Made by a program: the position numbers and the translations under genes
Part shown: in pieces, positions 21,891 to 33,055 of the stretch
How positions within the stretch are numbered: the stretch's first letter is position 1
Layout: every line of letters begins with the position of its first letter
Assembly (NCBI RefSeq): GCF_037042905.1
Contig: NC_087253.1
Span: forward strand, 19,619,501-19,683,500
Source: Lytechinus pictus
Lineage: Eukaryota; Echinodermata; Echinoidea; Temnopleuroida; Toxopneustidae
Direction of reading: 5' to 3'
Length of the DNA stretch: 64,000 nt
Notes under the pieces: generated by a model
What the model was told of the DNA's origin: nothing
What the model saw: the letters and a program-made list of their open reading frames with translations, nothing else
Database searches by the model: none

Positions 21891-24575
21891 AACCTACCGG
21901 TTCCGCCCCTAGTTGCCAGTGCCCTAACCGTATGTGTCTTGAATTGAATGCAACAACGTTTATTAACCGTTCTAATTCCCCGCGAAAAAATTGTAACCCA
22001 CTCTCGCGAAAAATGACGGCCACGTTGGTTGCCTCGTAAGCTATCCCAATCGGAGCGATCAACATTGAAATACAAATTACCGCTTGGAAGGTTATACGTG
22101 TAAAAACCATGAATGTCACGAGCATCGTCACTGCTATTGTCATGCTCTCTCTGATCATCTCTCTCCGGACTGTAAATTGAATCACCATCATTCAAATTTT
22201 CGCCGGAATCACATTCATTGTCACCAAGAAAATCATCGTTCAGGTCAGCATCAATCCTACTACAAGCACCTCTCCAATCGCACGATCCACTAATACACCC
22301 ATCATCGCCATCAACTGCAGCATTACTCAATAACTCATCGTCACTTAATCCACCAATACTTTCTCCAGGCACGTCAGTCACATCACCACCACTCCCATCA
22401 TTGTTCCTCCTGTCACCATCCTTCCCACCCTCGTCACTCCTAACATGATCGCTCCCATCCACGTCACTCCCATCCATGTCACTCCCATCCTCGTCACTCA
22501 CATCCTCGTCACTCCCATCATCGGCACTCCCACCCTCGTCACTTCCATCCACTACATCCCCGTACATGTCACTCCCATTACCGTCACTCCCATCCTCGTC
22601 ATTACCATCATCGTCACTCCCATTACCGTCACTCCCATCCTCGTTACTCCCTTCATCGTCACGGCCATCACCGTCACTCCCATACTCGTCACTCCCATCA
22701 TCGGCAATCCCATTACCGTCACTCCGTCCATCGGCACTCCTATCCTCCTCACTCCCTTCATTGGCACTCCTATCCTCCTCACTCCCTTCATCTGCACTCC
22801 TATCCTCGTCACTCCCATCATCGGCACTCCCACCCTCGTCACTTCCATCCACTACATCCCCGCACATGTCACTCACATTACCGTCACTCCCATCCTCGTC
22901 ATTACCATCATCGTCACTCACATTACCGTCACTCCCATCCTCGTCACTCCCATCATCGTCACGGCCATCACCGTCACTCCCATCCTCGTCACTCCCATCA
23001 TCGTTACGGCCATCACCGTCACTCCCATCCTCGTCACTCCCATCATCGGCAATCCCATTACCGTCACTCCCTCCATCGGCACTCCTATCCTCGTCACTTC
23101 CATCCACTACATCCCCGCACATGTCACTCCCATTACCGTCACTCCCATCCTCGTCATTACCATCATCGTCACTCACATTACCGTCACTCCCATCCTCGTC
23201 ACTCCCATCATCGTCACGGCCATCACCGTCACTCCCATCCTCGTCACTCCCATCATCGTCACGGCCATCACCGTCACTCCCATCCTCGTCACTCCCATCA
23301 TCGGCACTCCCACCCTCGTCACTTCCATCCACTACATCCCCGTACATGTCACTCCCATTACCGTCACTCCCATCCTCGTCATTACCATCATCGTCACTCA
23401 CATTACCGTCACTCCCAATCCTCGTCATTTCCATCATCGTCACTCACATTACCGTCACTACCATCATCGTCACTCCCATTACCGTCATTACCATCATCGT
23501 CACTCACATTACCGTCACTCCCAATCCTCGTCATTTCCATCATCGTCACTCACATTACCGTCACTACCATCGTCGTCAAGGCCATCACAGTCACTCCCAT
23601 CATCGTCACTCACATTACCGTCATTACCATCATCGTCACTCACATTACCGTCACTCCCATCCTCGTCACTACCATCGTCGTCACTCCCATTACCGTCACT
23701 CCCTCCATCGGCACTCCTATCCTCCTCACTCCCTTCATTGGCACTCCTATCCTTGTCACTCCCTTCATCGGCACTCCTATCCTCGTCACTCCCTTCATTG
23801 GCACTCCCATCTTCGCCACTCCCATTATCCTCACCCCCTCCATTGTCACTTCCATCCTCGACACTCCCGTGCACGAAACCCACATTAGCGTCACTCCCTT
23901 TCTCGATCCTCACATCTTCGTCACTCCCATCACTGTCACTCCCATCCTCGTCGCTCCTACGTTCTTCCCTCACCTCCTCGTCATTCCCATCCTCCCTGCT
24001 CCATTCACCACCACACCCACCATTATCACCACTACCCTTGCCAATCACTCCACTACCACCACACCCTGCTCCTCTACTACCGATACTGTCAATCTCACCA
24101 ACACCTTCACCGTTACTTCCAGCAACCTGGCTAGCCAAGGCATCATAACCATTGAACCCTAATTCATCGGCAGCCTCGCCATCAACGCTACTTACACCTC
24201 CACCATTTTCATTACCACCAACTGTACCATAGTTAATCCCATCACCCACAGTTGCACTAGCATCACCATCAACACGTAAATGTCCTTTTGTCTTGCCATT
24301 ATTATTCTCTTTTTCTAAAACTCTCACACCTGAATTGCATGTTATTCCACGCTCGTTGTTTATGCCACATATGAATTTCCAATACCGGTAATTTACCTGG
24401 GCGTCAGTATTTATGCAGTCGATATGGTACCACTCCTTACAGCTTTGGCACTGGATCATGGACCTTTCCTCGTTCCTTCTATAAGGATTTCTACAAATAC
24501 AATAGAGTTTCTGTTTCTTTTTTATTGGCGACGTTTCCCAATTGTCACTTAATCTTTTTTTCTTTTATTTCCTTT
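21845..24575 (-). CDS. PHD-finger protein with long Ser-Asp-Gly acidic tract
   Basis: The PHD finger is at 24505-24337. It has CICRNP, then MIQCQSCKEWYHIDC, then YWKFIC and a last Cys nine residues on; this fits C4HC3 except for the wide final spacing. PHD fingers read histone tail marks. The rest is a Gly-rich region and then about 480 residues of GSDEDGSDGN-type acidic repeat encoded by a 15-bp minisatellite, ending in a unique segment (22430-21880) with GFYTYNLPSGNLYFNVDRS. Frames change near 23480 and at an A-run near 24562, so the start is not defined. A chromatin-targeting role for the transposase is inference. Confidence 0.65.
22430..23905. repeat. 15-bp coding minisatellite with higher-order units
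   Basis: The plus strand repeats CACTCCCATCCTCGT and CACTCCCATCATCGT, exactly five codons per unit, for nearly 1.5 kb. A longer block, TTCCATCCACTACATCCCCG followed by TACATGTCACTCCCATTACC, recurs near 22541, 22841, 23096 and 23321, showing segmental duplication inside the array. Because the period is a multiple of three, both strands stay open. The minus strand is preferred because it joins the PHD finger and transposase. Confidence 0.9.
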
Positions 24576-24679
24576 CTTAAGAAGTATGTATCTGTAGTAC
24601 CCTGTTCGAGCCCCGGAACGTTTCCCACTTCATTACCGCCCACTACATCTTTGTCCGCCTCCAAAACCATTATATTACC

Positions 24680-26575
24680 CTAGGATGCTGTAATGTTACC
24701 TTGTGTGTTTTCTTGCAATTGTGCCGTTGTCTCATTTGCCAAGCATTTATATCCAAATATCTCCGACTCATCATTATTCTTAACTTCCTCGTAATTCGAG
24801 CATTCATTCATATCATCGGCCGTTGCACCCGCGTGACTACTACTCGCATCAACACCACAACCACCTTGATAAACTTGTGCACATTCATTCGCTTCATCTG
24901 CATTAAGTCCCATGACACTACCATTTGCACCAACACCGTGCCCATCTTTCTCAAGCACAACACAATCATTCGTATCATAATTATTAGGTCCTTCCGCATT
25001 ACCAGTCGACTCACCACCACACACATCTTTCTCAATATTTTCACATGCATTATTGCCAAGGACAATATTACCAGTCGCATCGCCACCACACCCATCTCTC
25101 TCAGTCACCCGGAATTCACTCCCATCATCGGTACTAGGTTCACTCAGACTACCAGTCGCAACAACAGCACCTATTTTTTCCTCAACAACTTCACGTTCGA
25201 TCACATCACTTGTTTCACGTCCGCTGACACTCACTGTCGAAAAAACACCACGCCCATCTTTCCCAATGAATCCAACTTCATCAATAGCATCATCGGCATT
25301 AAACCCCCCGAGTCTACCAGTACACTCACCGCCACATCCATCTTTCTCAATCACTCCACAATCATTCATATCATCATTACTTGTTTCCCTTACGCTGCCA
25401 GTCCAATCACCGCCACACCCATCCTTTTCAATATCTCCGCATTCATTATTGCCATCCACAATATGTCCCGTCACATTACCTGTCGCATCGCCACCACACC
25501 CATGTCTCTCAGTCACCCCGCATTCATTCGCATCATATGTACTAGATCCACTGAGACTTCCAGGAACATAAGAAACACGTCCATGTTTCTCAACAACTTT
25601 ACATTCACTCACCTCATTGATACCACCTCCCCTGTCACTCACATTCGAATGTACACCATGCCCATCTTTCTCAATAACTCCACTTTTATATACATCATCG
25701 ACATTAACTCCTACCTGAGAACTGGTCGTTTGAACCTCAATAACTCTAACATTATTCATATCCTCGTCTACATGTCTCCCCTGTGAGCCGGAGTCATTAA
25801 CAACTCTCTCATTGCCATTGCTGCTATAATGTTTATCAGCAATGACCACCTCAAGTTCTTGTGTACCGTGTGCTTCCACAAAACCATACCCATCATGCCT
25901 CCCATCAACAATCACTTCAACTTGCTCTTCCACTTCCATCGGTTCCTCCTCATCATCTTTCCCTGAATCGCTATTTTCGCCAACAGCTATCCCATTACCA
26001 TTGCTGCAAAAATATCTACCTGCATCGTCAACTTCAAGTTCATGAGCATCACGCGCTTCCTCCGAACCATTCCCATCCTGTCCCCCCTCAACAATCACTT
26101 CACCTTGCTCTTCATCATCTTCCATCTGTTCGTCTTCACCAGAGACAATATTAACCTGTGGTCGGTGCTGTTCACCCTGTTCAGTTGCTTTGTCGGTTTC
26201 ATGTTTATTTTTCGCGCGGATCGATTCCATTGCCTCAGATCTGACGTTTCCCCTATTCTCTGACCATATCAAGCGCAAATATCGTCTCCCTCTCGGAAAC
26301 ACCTTCCTGTTTACTTCATTCAGAATTTTGTTTAAAATTTTTGGGGGCAATGTTGTGAAATGGTTATCAACAGTGTCGATAGGAACATGCTTACTTATCT
26401 TCATCGCGATGTTCTCGTTGTTGGTTTCTCTACCTCGTTTCCTGCCTCCTCCATATTTGATTGTACGATAACTAAGACCATTATACTCTGTGATAGAAAA
26501 AGAAGGTTCACCATTGGATGTATCACTCTCATCACATAGGTTGAATATAAATACAAAGTCATAACCACAATACAT
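24680..26575 (-). CDS. Repeat-rich acidic protein, 631 aa, function unknown
   Basis: I do not recognise the family. The first 130 residues look folded and basic (GGGRKRGRETNNENIAMKI, then NEVNRKVFPRGRRYLRLIW). A highly acidic middle follows. From about residue 300 on there are 28-31-residue repeats of the pattern NECGxxEKDGCGGDxTG, with Cys-Gly cores. The frame is fully open over 1.9 kb and starts the gene set of the composite element, about 100 bp upstream of the PHD frame. It could be the amino half of the same protein as the PHD-acidic region. The repeats suggest a scaffold or binding surface, but no function can be given. The true start codon is unverified. Confidence 0.55.
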   Translation of the reverse strand: MYCGYDFVFIFNLCDESDTSNGEPSFSITEYNGLSYRTIKYGGGRKRGRETNNENIAMKISKHVPIDTVDNHFTTLPPKILNKILNEVNRKVFPRGRRYLRLIWSENRGNVRSEAMESIRAKNKHETDKATEQGEQHRPQVNIVSGEDEQMEDDEEQGEVIVEGGQDGNGSEEARDAHELEVDDAGRYFCSNGNGIAVGENSDSGKDDEEEPMEVEEQVEVIVDGRHDGYGFVEAHGTQELEVVIADKHYSSNGNERVVNDSGSQGRHVDEDMNNVRVIEVQTTSSQVGVNVDDVYKSGVIEKDGHGVHSNVSDRGGGINEVSECKVVEKHGRVSYVPGSLSGSSTYDANECGVTERHGCGGDATGNVTGHIVDGNNECGDIEKDGCGGDWTGSVRETSNDDMNDCGVIEKDGCGGECTGRLGGFNADDAIDEVGFIGKDGRGVFSTVSVSGRETSDVIEREVVEEKIGAVVATGSLSEPSTDDGSEFRVTERDGCGGDATGNIVLGNNACENIEKDVCGGESTGNAEGPNNYDTNDCVVLEKDGHGVGANGSVMGLNADEANECAQVYQGGCGVDASSSHAGATADDMNECSNYEEVKNNDESEIFGYKCLANETTAQLQENTQGNITAS

Positions 26576-26584
26576 TGTACATGC

Positions 26585-26930
26585 ATCAAGCTACGTGATG
26601 CATAGACAAGTTACTTTATGGGGTTAATATTGTTACCGTTACCATTGGTTTATTTCAAGGTCAAGGCAAATATAATTTTCATTTAGTGTAGTTTCATAAT
26701 CCGGATATTCACATTTTCATATTTGTATGAACAGTATTGACATTCATATGTCATGCTTTAATTCAAGTTAGTATACATATATTTGTAGAGTAGTATGTCG
26801 TCGGTATGATTAGTATTAATATTAAAATTTACAACAGAAATATCATCATTAATAACACGGACCAACAAAATATAAGTATAAGGACAACGTGATTGTAAAG
26901 TAATCATTTAGATAAATCGTAATCACGGTG
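26585..26930. other. Upstream flank of the composite element
   Basis: AT-rich DNA between the 5'-most frame and the next MITE. It should hold the promoter and possibly the terminal repeat of the composite element, but no clear TATA box or inverted partner was found on the other side. Confidence 0.3.
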
Positions 26931-26935
26931 AGAGC

Positions 26936-28096
26936 TGTTACAACCAATAAGGTCGCACCAACGCATAATGTCGCAGCAACGCATAATGTCATAGATTGCG
27001 ACATTATGCCAAGAGCGTCCGACGGATAAAGTGGTATTTTTTCTAACGCATAACGTCACATGACGCAACGCATAATGTCGTAGCAATTTGCCAACGCATA
27101 ATGTCACATGTCGCAACGCATAATATCACAGCTGTATTTTCTTCAGGATAATCAGTAATTTTCCGGGGGGCAGTTGTCCGGGAGGTTATTGTCCTCGTGG
27201 GTAATTGTCCTCAAAAGGGATAATTGTCAGGAAATAATTGTCCCGGGAGTAGTTGTCGAGGGGATATTGTCCTCGGGGGGTAATTGTCAGGAGTAGTTGT
27301 CCGGAAGATGATTGTCCGGGAGGTAATTGTCCTAGAACAGGTGATTGGACCTATTGGTGATTGGACCCATGGCAACGATACCAAACAATTATAGCAGAAA
27401 TGGGCTTAGACAAAGCGATAGCAAACCAACTGAAATTAGACCAAATGGAACATTGATAAAATGAGAGCACACCAAGTGGTTAATAGACCAACTGGCTATT
27501 AGATCAAAAGGTAAAAGACGTAATGATATTGGACAAAGTGGATACTGGACTAATTGGAAAAAAAATCAATTAGACTAGCTGATAATAAACGAAACGGCTA
27601 TTAGACCAACTGGCTATTGAACAAGATGGTAATTAGACGAAATGGTTATTGAACTACATGTATGTTGATAGTTGACTAATGATGGACGAAATGATATCAT
27701 ACCATGCGATAACGGGGGAAAAGGCAATAGACGAAATGGCAATAAACCGATACGTATCCATACAAAGAGTTATCCTGATTTCCAAATTACTTGATTCCCC
27801 TCTTTCTCGAGTCTGAAAATACATAGTGAAAGCATATTTCATATCTTATATGTAGCTCGAGCCCTGGAGAAAATACCGCTGAGACATTATGCGTTGCGAC
27901 ATGTGACATTATGCGTTGACAAATTGCTACGACATTATGCGTTACGAAATGTGACGTCATGCGTTAGAAAAAAAACTACGACATTATGCGTTGACTGCGA
28001 CATTATGCGTCAGACGCTCTTGGCTTATTGTCGCAATCTGCGACATTAGGCGTTGCTGCGTCATTATGCGTTGGTGTGACCTTATCGGTTGTAACA
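26936..28096. mobile_element. 1.16-kb element with long internally repeated TIRs, 5-bp TSD
   Basis: The left end TGTTACAACC and right end GGTTGTAACA are perfect inverses, flanked by AGAGC at 26931-26935 and 28097-28101. The terminal 190-220 bp on each side consist of repeated AACGCATAATGTCGCA-type words (CATTATGCGTT on the right arm). The interior has an ATTGTCCGGGAGGTA minisatellite (about 27150-27345) and a block of ATTGGACCAACTGG-like words (about 27350-27670). No transposase frame is present, so it is nonautonomous. Confidence 0.85.
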
Positions 28097-28101
28097 AGAG
28101 C

Positions 28102-29508
28102 TATTAGAAAAGCACAAGAGGGGTGGAGGGGAGAAACGTCACAAGGATAAACTGTAAAAGTGCATTGAGCGTCTGAAATGAATCGATAAATACTGATGAT
28201 ATCCAGTATGTATAACAATTTTACGATTCCTCCAGCCAGACTTTCTCCCCAAGAACCTCGTCAATGTATCAAACTTAACAGAGCACATAGAACTCTTTAA
28301 ACAGTCTCTCACTTATTTCGGCAGATGTGTAGTGATTAACCTATTGGATGAGCCTGCGCCTTTGAATGTTTTTAACAGATAAATGGCGCAATATAAATGC
28401 TGTGGATCATCATCATATGTCAGAAATTATTCGCATAAAAAAGTGAATAATTGTATTCACCGTCATCATAGTGTTCTCTTGGAGACCCCGCATTTGACAC
28501 ATCTTCTTGAAGACATTGTGAAGGAACCTTGGTCTGCAATGTAAATATGAAATAAGGATACAAAAGAAATATTCCCTACAAATAAATTCAGTTGGCTGTA
28601 TTCTAAAGAACCATGGTAGAAACAGTGTGAAGACCGACACAAACCAACTACACATTTTAATGAATGATACGGTACCGGACACCGATTGAAATCGTCATAA
28701 AGCTTAATTCAAATGCCGAAAAGGGAATACGGACATCCTAGATTGAAAAACAACGTCACTCAAAGGTTGAATGTGCTGGGTCGTCCATAACCATCATAGC
28801 GAAAACGAATTTTATTCCCTATTTATGATCATGTAGGAAGCAACAGCTGGAGGTACACACTAGCTGAAACGCGAAGTAGGTAGTGATGAATCCCCATTAA
28901 AAAAAACCAGTATTTGAAGGCATAAGATGAAGTAACAAAATGTGAAGATTTCGGGTGCATGTCATTAATAATACTTATTTATGGGTTTTCAGCTCTCAGG
29001 TACACTTTACTTACACACCTACAACCAGAACAGGAGTTTGCGTTTGAAAAGAGAGTGGGAGTCGTGTGCCCTCTATGTTAGCTTGGTTATAGTTCTTGAA
29101 CTTCCCTCCACCCAACAGTCATTGGCAAGACATTTATCATCGTTATCACCTCCCACTTCCAGGCGATGACATTAAGCGATCGATTATCTGCTTACTGGTT
29201 TACAATATTCGTGTTCCCTTCACAATTTTATATAAACAAAATCATTCACGATTGAAAGCTGTACGAAGAAGATGGCATTGTTTTTCGCAAAAGGGTGAAC
29301 ATCTCCCACCCGACAATTGAACGGCTCTTAGCAAGAGATGCTCAGATGCAATTATGCATAAAATTTGAATTTTGATCAGAAATGAATATTTTTTTCAATA
29401 AAACCTCTATAAGAAGATCCGAATCGTGGATGCAACTCCCCCCCATGGAAAAAAAAGACAACAAATGTGAAAATTGTTCCATGTAATGTGACTAGAATCA
29501 CCATGGTA
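28102..29508. other. No gene recognised
   Basis: I see no supported exon or repeat. Small frames occur but have no recognisable motif. Confidence 0.45.
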
Positions 29509-29517
29509 GACAAGTTA

Positions 29518-30113
29518 GCGCTAATGCAGTTTCGCACCGGCCGATTACCAGCATACCTCATCACCAATACTTGTTCCCAAATGTCATGACAAGTCTTTAA
29601 GTCACATTTCGATGTCAATATATCCACCACTTTTCAAAATATCGTGATCAGGAATGGCTGTAGGCCTGTATTTCGGCTTCGATCTCAACGTCGTTGATCT
29701 AGGCCTACACGGCGTAGACAATGCTTCGCGGATCGCTTGGATTTACCGTGCACCGTAATGTTGATATGAACTGAAGTTAGCAACCAAATCATGCGAACAT
29801 AGATTCGCATTGCGGCATTCTGGCAGTTTGTTCGCCACATGTTCGCATGATTTGGCTGCTAACTTCAGTTCATATCAACATTACGGTGCACGATGAATCC
29901 AAGCGATCCGCGAAGTGATGTCTACGCCGTGTAGATCAACAACGTCGACGTTGAGATCAAAGCCGAAATACACCCATTCCCGATCACGATATTTTGAAAA
30001 GTGGTGGATATATTGACATCAAAATTGACCGAGAGATTTGTCATGACATTTGGGAACAAGTATTGGTGATGAGGTGTGCTGGTAATCGACCGGTGCGAAA
30101 CTGCATTAGCGCC
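29518..30113. mobile_element. 596-bp foldback element with 9-bp TSD
   Basis: Two arms of nearly 280 bp are inverted copies: GCGCTAATGCAGTTTCGCAC at the left is matched by GTGCGAAACTGCATTAGCGC at the right, and the matching continues through CACGGCGTAGAC and CGGTGCAC to a loop of about 50 bp near 29810-29850. GACAAGTTA flanks both ends (29509-29517 and 30114-30122). A 9-bp duplication with very long inverted repeats is typical of MULE-type foldback elements. It is noncoding. Confidence 0.85.
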
Positions 30114-30122
30114 GACAAGTTA

Positions 30123-31860
30123 AGGTTGGTGTCCACGATAATTATATGTATTTTTTGAGATGGTCCATACTGGAACTAACCGCTTTTGACCGACCCGGGT
30201 TTTTGTTTGGCTATGCAATGGGCAAAAATGCTTCTAACCCACACTAGATTCATTCCATTTATATATTTGTGGGAATCCTCAAGTAAAACTCATGGTTGAT
30301 CAACACATGTGCTACTGCATGTACTTGTTTGTCATTAAATGGTTTAATTGTATGCCTCTAACAATACAACAGCGCCAATTCATACCCATGTATGAAGCGC
30401 CCCTACAAATTTTGCCGCTGTTGTATTAATTTCCAAACAACTTGATCTGAAAAGGACCTTGCAGAAGGGGTTACCATCATTTCCCATAATATTTAATATT
30501 TAAGTTATCAATCTAAATAATATAAGCAATATGGAACTATTTCTCAAAACAATTAGGAATTTATACCGTTGCAATACAGTGGATTTCATTCATTATGCAA
30601 AGAACCCATGCAAATCTGGTACTAAATATTACATACATTTAAATAACTAACAATTAGAATTATGAAAAGACGGTGTACTTGTTTCCACAACTCACCGTGC
30701 TGTTCTTGCGTTTCTTTGCAGAGGACTTGAGGTAAATGTCTCTTCCATCACTCAGATTGGGTTCGAATTCTAATTCCTATGGCATAACAAACGCGACACA
30801 CATTATTAACATGTTAATGTCATCGCAGCATAGTCTTATACCGCACTTAAGTTGTGGTACATCGATAATTATAACGATTACTCGAAAAAAAGAAGAACTA
30901 GGGTTTTCCATCCTTACGGGCAGTAACCATTACCAAACAATGATTTCAAATAAACGTCCAGGAGCAAGAAAGGGAAATTATGCGAATTTAAACACATATC
31001 AACTGAAATTGGCCAATATGAAATAATTCAAACATTTGAAATCAGGAAATGATGGGTACAGAAGAAAACGATTTCAATGGTGAGTTTCATATTATATTGA
31101 ATATTTATTTACTTCAATCTATTTGATTATTTATTTAGCTACGTTTTTTAGCAGACGCCTCTATTTCCAACCTGATATGTAATACTCATGAATTATTTTT
31201 TTGGTAGAGGGATCCTTAAAATGTCCTCTCGAGGTTTACCATGGACATTATAAAATACATTGGAATATGGTTAGTTTCATTCATGAGACAATCGTTATTT
31301 CCACTCGCAGACTGGGTAATTGGTATGCGTCACCAGGGGTTGGGGCACTCAAATGTATTCTTGAAAAAAAAAAGAGTGTATACGGGTTGTTATTTCAGTT
31401 ATGGACGCGAACCTTTTAAGAAATGACAGGGGTGGGCTAAAATAATAATGGTCAATGTTGATCGCTCTGCCCGACGTATTTTTGGGGATAAATTTAAACC
31501 ATTTTTTCCAAGAGTAGCCAAACGTGTAGAGGGTATGCTTTTGGTTTTGCCCACCGCTTCTTACCTCGAGGTCGTATTCCGGCAACGACTTGTTTGGGGG
31601 ATAGTATTTGCGAAGAAAGCCTCCAAAAATTGTTTAGGGGGGTGGGTTGCACACAGAGGAGAACTCTTTTAAGGGGAGGTGTTTGAAAATAATTTTAACG
31701 CGCGTGTGTACAGCTAATTATATGCCTGCCCCCACCCTGGGACGCGGATAAAACGCGACAGGAACAAATAAAGCAATAACACAATCATCAATGATTCGCA
31801 CAGAGAGAAGAACGCCTTATTTGGGGACTGCAATATATATGTATTTTTTTGTAATATATG
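30123..31860. other. No gene recognised; one unassigned 96-codon frame
   Basis: A plus-strand frame of 96 codons (30736-31026) follows a good-looking acceptor (CGTTTCTTTGCAG, 30709-30721), but I see no known domain. The rest has short frames only, so this is not called as a gene. Confidence 0.35.
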
Positions 31861-31887
31861 TATATATGTAATTATTTGAATAAGCAC

Positions 31888-31911
31888 GTCGATATATATA
31901 TATATATATAT
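31888..31911. repeat. Short TA microsatellite
   Basis: A TATATA run next to two near-copies of GTAATTA(C/T)TTG(A/T)ATAA(T/G)CACGTCGAT at about 31866-31940. Confidence 0.7.
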
Positions 31912-32636
31912 ATGTAATTACTTGTATAATCACGTCGATGTTTTCGTTCGTCTGAGGGAGTTTACTAGGGACAGTCTTGTGACCCCGACGTCTTCTGCCA
32001 CTCTTCTCTCTATCTTGCTCCGTGGAGTAGCGTGATGATGGCCGGCGTTTCAGTATGATATCACTCCGATACCATTCTAGTCTACAACTGTAGACCCACA
32101 TCTGCAGTGTGTGTATCACAGCTGATTCAAGGAGTCTGCATAGCAGACTAGGTCTACTAGAGCCTGCAGATCTGGGTCTACAACATGTTTGACCAATGTA
32201 CACGAAACGTGTACACAAGGCGGAGCTTGCTGAAACCCTCCGTTGCCAGTAGATACCATGATTGACAGCAGATTTGTGGAAGTAGGGGCAAGAGAGGGAT
32301 TAGGATCCAGCTGTTCTGACCATTTCTTATCTTGTGGAATTTAAACAAATAGGGTATACTCCTCTTTCACTTTTGGGGCTTGCTACATACACATATACAT
32401 GCATAGATACATATATGAATGTACTTGAGTAGTCAGGAGATGAAATGGTTTGGATGATAGGTCCATGATGATACCAAAGTCTGTAATAGCTCATGGTTAT
32501 AATAGCATAGGGCATATTTTGAAACATTTTTTGTTACAGCAAGGAACGTGTATGGAACTAATACAGTATATGAATGTGTAGAAGATGCCCTGATCACCCC
32601 CCCCCCCCGGGTCTTTTATAAGTGACATGGAATAAA

Positions 32637-32965
32637 CCTTGTCTTTTTCTTTCTTTCTCTTCCTTTCTTTCCTTTTTTTCTTTTTTCCTCTTTTCATTCT
32701 TCTTGATTTTTTTTTCTTTTCCTCTTTTCTTCTCTTTTGTTTTCTTTCTTTTTTCTCTCTTCTTTTTCTCTTTATATCTTCCTATCTTTCCTTTCCTTTC
32801 TTCCTTTTTCTTTCTTTCATTCATTCATTTTTTCCTTCCTTTTTTTCATTTTTATCTCTTTCTCTCTCTCTCTCTTTCTTTCTTTCATTCTTTCCCTTCC
32901 TCCTCCTTTCTTATTTTTTCTAATTTTATTTTCATTTTTATTTCATTTGCTCTCTCATTCTTCTT
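32637..32965. repeat. Long pyrimidine tract (CTTT-rich)
   Basis: Over 300 bp are almost pure C and T on the plus strand, with TTTC, CTTT and TCTC runs. A C-run precedes it at about 32597-32608. Frames through it give poly-Phe/Ser or poly-Lys/Glu and are not genes. Confidence 0.9.
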
Positions 32966-33055
32966 CCTTTCCTCCAATGTCCTGTTTTTTTATAATGTTA
33001 TTTATCATCCTACGTGTATCTTTATCATTTCTACAATATAATGGAACTGATTGAT

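Larger units (their letters stand above)
18320..26575 (-). mobile_element. Composite DNA transposon gene set (PHD, DDE, USP, ULP1)
   Basis: Five recognisable coding blocks lie head-to-tail on the minus strand without clear intergenic space: a repeat-rich protein, PHD finger with acidic tract, MULE-type transposase, USP protease and ULP1 protease. Neighbouring frames overlap and each domain continues into the next through a frame change, suggesting one or two long polyproteins that have been broken. I could not identify terminal inverted repeats or a target-site duplication, so the element boundaries are unknown. ULP1 proteases occur in some plant MULEs and in KDZ transposons, but I do not recall a described family with PHD, USP and ULP1 together. 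Confidence 0.6.

Noticed and set aside
22445-24148. 567-residue plus-strand frame rich in HVTPILVTPI repeats
   Set aside because: It is the mirror of the 15-bp coding minisatellite, whose period keeps both strands open. The minus strand links to a PHD finger and transposase and is preferred.
24701-25786. 361-residue plus-strand frame
   Set aside because: It lies opposite the 631-residue minus-strand frame, is made of the reverse of its repeats, and shows no domain.
32622-33054. Several overlapping poly-Phe/Ser and poly-Lys/Glu frames
   Set aside because: They come from a pyrimidine tract that is open in most frames by composition.
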